Shown: one piece after another, positions 62,401 through 64,000 of the stretch
Position numbering within the stretch: the first letter of the stretch is position 1
Layout of the letters: the number at the start of each line of letters is the position of its first letter
Source of the DNA: Lineus longissimus
Taxonomy: Eukaryota; Nemertea; Pilidiophora; Heteronemertea; Lineidae
Length of the DNA stretch: 64,000 nt
Assembly (NCBI RefSeq): GCF_910592395.1
Contig: NC_088311.1
Span: forward strand, 24,026,646 to 24,090,645
Direction: 5' to 3'
The notes under the pieces: generated by a model
Seen by the model: the letters and a program-made list of their open reading frames with translations, nothing else
Told to the model about the DNA's origin: nothing
Databases searched by the model: none
Made by a program: the position numbers and the translations under genes

Positions 62401-62809
62401 GTTTCGTTTAAAGAATATTCGTACTGCTTTTGTGGAAATACCAAAAATTCTCGAGTTCAGCATTAAGGTTAAAGTCTTATTATGTTTGTTTTTAAAGTCA
62501 GATTATTTCGTTCTGTCTTGTAGCATGCAGCATTGCACACGTTACTTTACACTATGAGAGCCCTACTGATGATACTTGATTATTCCTACCTGATTATAAT
62601 TTTCCATGCATTGAACAGTTTATTTATTTTCATTTTATTTTAGCTGAACGAAACTATTTTCTTAAACTTGCTTCAAATTATGCTTTTTAGTTAAGCTTCT
62701 GCAGATCAGTTCCAATGTTAGACCAATCAAGTGTTTTTGCATTCTTCATGTGTATTCATTTTTATATTTCGTTCCGTTTCAGGAGGGGCAAGTGAAGAGC
62801 CAGCTGCAG
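42004..62809 (+). CDS. Unrecognised lipid-anchored acidic protein gene built of phase 1-1 exons (3' end outside window)
   Basis: Exons proposed: 42004-42103, 46339-46371, 47871-47930, 48887-48934, 49927-49953, 55163-57073, 59998-60504, 62783-62809. All internal exons start and end in phase 1, so any subset can be joined in frame; all together give about 904 residues so far. The start MGCNSSSP has Gly2, Cys3 and Ser6, as expected for N-myristoylation plus palmitoylation. The rest is predicted disordered: short Glu-rich cassettes, then a long exon with a Cys-repeat array, duplicated helices and a polybasic cluster, then a Glu/Thr/Val-rich exon. The overall style recalls acidic lipid-anchored proteins such as BASP1 or GAP-43, but I see no IQ motif or homology and do not recognise the protein. 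Linking the early micro-exons to the long exons is inference from frame and orientation. Confidence 0.55.
42104..46338 (+). other. Intron 1 of modular gene
   Basis: 4.2 kb. It holds a perfect ACGTCAGT/ACTGACGT inverted pair at 43289-43314. Overlapping opposite-strand frames at 44924-45166 are not recognisable. No exon supported. Confidence 0.5.
46339..46371 (+). CDS. Modular gene micro-exon, 33 nt
   Basis: Acceptor TCATTTCAG, donor GTAAGC, phase 1-1; encodes (E)GGEVQKTEEE. Confidence 0.65.
46372..47870 (+). other. Intron of modular gene
   Basis: 1.5 kb; contains a perfect 13-bp hairpin at 46850-46884. No exon supported. Confidence 0.45.
47871..47930 (+). CDS. Modular gene micro-exon, 60 nt
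   Basis: Acceptor CTGACATAG (poor pyrimidine tract), donor GTATTG, phase 1-1; encodes RIYGMTSQDTSQEPEETPQ. Confidence 0.5.
47931..48886 (+). other. Intron of modular gene
   Basis: 0.96 kb; no exon supported apart from a weak candidate at 48199-48282. Confidence 0.4.
48887..48934 (+). CDS. Modular gene micro-exon, 48 nt
   Basis: Acceptor ACATTTTATGCAG, donor GTATTA, phase 1-1; encodes ASMSSDRWPQNFVEPE. Confidence 0.6.
48935..49926 (+). other. Intron of modular gene
   Basis: 0.99 kb, AT-rich, nothing recognised. Confidence 0.45.
49927..49953 (+). CDS. Modular gene micro-exon, 27 nt
   Basis: Acceptor TTTCTGAACAG, donor GTATTT, phase 1-1; encodes (G)LQCSVEDE. Short and therefore less certain. 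Confidence 0.45.
49954..55162 (+). other. Intron of modular gene, 5.2 kb
   Basis: AT-rich with a 35-nt G run at 53390 and a pair of CCAATATTGG palindromes near 52081 and 52102. The open frames at 50074-50439, 54333-54678 and 54859-55077 are not recognisable. Confidence 0.5.
53390..53424 (+). repeat. Homopolymer of 35 G
   Basis: Uninterrupted G tract in AT-rich intronic DNA; length may be affected by sequencing or assembly. Confidence 0.9.
55163..57073 (+). CDS. Modular gene long exon: Cys-repeat array, duplicated helices, polybasic cluster
   Basis: Acceptor after a TTTTATTTTTTCTTC tract and GTATGCCCAG; 637 codons, phase 1-1 if the GTGATG donor after 57073 is used. If it is not used, the frame runs on to a stop at 57268-57270, but the last 65 residues look like intron read-through. 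Order of content: basic Ser/Arg/Lys-rich start (GKGRRSRQSNRGK), Ser/Asp clusters, four copies of a SCLxxxCELC motif, a pair of TPDPV-helix repeats, a Ser-rich spacer, then VRKRLRRRKVRR and ELDGETLDNYKDNYYNG. The composition is disordered and the frame is far too long for chance. Function unknown. Confidence 0.75.
55914..56360 (+). repeat. Four-copy Cys motif repeat (coding)
   Basis: Copies start near 55914, 56038, 56122 and 56313. The second and third are 84 nt (28 residues) apart and nearly identical (HSDTESCLNLDCELCQPCP, then SRKAS). Shared core C-x4-C-x2-C. Confidence 0.9.
56608..56885 (+). repeat. Duplicated TPDPV plus helix module (coding)
   Basis: RTPDPVEGENRAS with LANIVETVQLVDEVSQRLR, and GTPDPVHDGRESH with MADVANTLNTVVQAGQKMR; about 38 residues each, separated by a Ser/Gly-rich spacer. 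Confidence 0.8.
57074..59997 (+). other. Intron or intergenic stretch after the long exon
   Basis: 2.9 kb. It includes a foldback fragment at 59350-59435. Open frames such as 58034-58357, 58749-59012 and 59513-59794 are not recognisable. Confidence 0.45.
59350..59435. mobile_element. Foldback element family, fragment 10
   Basis: TTAATTAAGACCGTATCTAG followed by TTTCATGTAGATGTAGACG and TTGTAAGACTAG; the only copy outside the channel neighbourhood. Confidence 0.4.
59998..60504 (+). CDS. Modular gene Glu/Thr-rich exon
   Basis: Acceptor TTTTTCAAAAG, or a second phase-1 acceptor (ACTCCAG) giving a start at 60010. 168 codons, strongly Glu/Thr/Val/Ser rich with few basic residues (VTPEQHEPEPKVVE ... 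TVETETTEQSEPVE). The donor GTGAAT after 60504 keeps phase 1; otherwise the frame ends at a TGA at 60519-60521. Both end types are plausible. Confidence 0.7.
60505..62782 (+). other. Intron or 3' UTR stretch
   Basis: 2.3 kb, AT-rich. If the TGA at 60519 is used, the first part is 3' UTR. No exon supported. Confidence 0.45.
62783..62809 (+). CDS. Modular gene micro-exon, 27 nt
   Basis: Acceptor TTCCGTTTCAG, donor GTATGA, phase 1-1; encodes (G)GASEEPAA. It shows that the series continues past the Glu-rich exon. Confidence 0.55.
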
Positions 62810-64000
62810 GTATGATTCATATAATTGCTTTGCATGATCTTGAACCGTTGACATTTGGAAGTTGCATGTTCGGAAGCGGAAACCCATTAATGTATGGTAT
62901 CGAAATACCTTGATCATTTGATCGAATCCTTCGAAAGAAGATTTCTAAAGATAGGCTGCTTCGATAAACATGCCACTTTCAAAGACATGGTTGGAAATCT
63001 AAACTCATTTCGTGACGTTTCTCGCATGATGGTAAACGGTAAGAAAGTTGGAGGCTGGACTCGGTTGCATCTGACTTTGCATGTTGCTTGTGTTTTAACT
63101 TCATTATTAACAGCTACATAAACTCACTGGATTTATAGTGATATACCTTGGCCGATCACCGAGCTTGGTATGAGGTGCACCATAGGTTAGTTGGTCATCT
63201 AGCTACTCAGTGCCATAGGAGGTATTTGTTGCACCTCTGGAGACTATCCATCTATCTTTTATGAAAGGTGTGGTTCGGGCTATATCAATTAGTCTTGATG
63301 CATTTGCAGAAAATCTAACCAACACCAGCACTTCCTATCGTATCAACTCCTTTTCGTTTCCACACACATAGATTAACCTCTTCATGGCATCCTTTTCAGC
63401 TCAAAAATATCTGGCAGGTTGGTTGGAAATAATCTTGAGAAAGAAAGTTTCCGATGAAGCTAGTTATTTGTTGCGAATTTCTGTGACTCGACGAAAATCT
63501 CCATAGGAATGTCGGTAATCGTTATATTCTAAAACTAAGACTTTTCACATGAAGGAATGTCGTCTCACATTCCTACAACATTTTTGGCCTGCTAAAAGGA
63601 ATTGTATAATCAAATGGTCCTACGGCGAGATGTCGTCCATTCGTAGTTCAATAGAAAATTATTTCTAAACATTTTTAACCAGTTGGTCTGGAGTCAGTTT
63701 TCAATATCATTATAAAATGGACCTTGAGATACCGCTAGGGGTCAGCACTGGTAACATGACCTATTTCTTGTGGGAAATGATGGGCAGCCCAATGTGGAAA
63801 TACCAACAAGGAAGTTGAATAGATTTACTGACGTTGGTGAATCAAACAAGCTGCAACAGATTATGAAATTCTGCAACAAATAATTCAGCACACATCGGAA
63901 GAACAATGAAATGCCTGTTGTAACGAAACGGGTCGTGGGGTGTTTGCTTTTCGTTATTTATTTCGTGTATGTTTTATTGCCTGCTGCCTGAGATATTGAA
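62810..64000 (+). other. Downstream intronic or intergenic sequence to the window end
   Basis: Nothing firm. An 18-nt stretch at 63400-63417 has CCTTTTCAG in front and GTTGGT behind with phase 1-1, but is too short to support. Confidence 0.4.

Noticed and set aside
63400-63417. 18-nt phase 1-1 micro-exon candidate (AQKYLA)
   Set aside because: Too short for its frame to mean anything; the splice signals alone are not enough.
1-64000. tRNA, rRNA, CRISPR arrays, operons and prokaryotic signals
   Set aside because: None seen; the split genes show this is animal nuclear DNA.

Overview
This is a nuclear genomic window from a multicellular animal. Genes are split by long AT-rich introns with GT-AG (and one GC-AG) splice sites. 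The products are typical metazoan proteins, and the non-coding DNA carries small foldback transposons, a decayed non-LTR retrotransposon and GTACAT-type simple repeats. The style suggests a marine invertebrate such as a non-vertebrate deuterostome or a lophotrochozoan; the sequence alone does not settle which.

Layout. (1) 291-3447, plus strand: the 3' part of a single-pass receptor with fibronectin-III-like ectodomain, one transmembrane helix and a long acidic, serine-rich tail with three GYxxP tyrosine motifs. (2) 5308-22201, minus strand: a complete four-exon voltage-gated potassium channel of the Shaw/Kv3-like (non-Shaker) type, predicted 492 residues, with a 12.7-kb first intron full of foldback elements. 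(3) 24438-28253, plus strand: a complete nine-exon serine racemase, predicted 323 residues, head-to-head with the channel. (4) 30603-31376, minus strand: a single-exon neurensin-family gene, convergent with the racemase. (5) 31377-42003: gene-poor DNA with a retrotransposon relic split by a MITE, a degenerate tandem repeat and one orphan candidate first exon. (6) 42004 to beyond 62809, plus strand: an unrecognised gene beginning with a myristoylation/palmitoylation-type MGC start. It continues through a series of exons that all begin and end in phase 1, several of only 27-60 nt and two very long ones (a Cys-repeat exon and a Glu/Thr-rich exon).

Exon structures were built by hand from reading-frame continuity and splice signals. 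The phase agreement across every junction of the receptor, channel and racemase is strong internal support. The assignment of all phase-1 exons to one gene in region 6 is inference.

Several products have neuronal associations in other animals (Kv channel, D-serine synthesis, neurensin, a lipid-anchored acidic protein), but nothing in the sequence shows co-regulation. The most interesting candidates are the modular phase-1 gene, the altered voltage sensor and gate of the channel, and a MITE that supplies almost the whole 3' splice region of a racemase intron.
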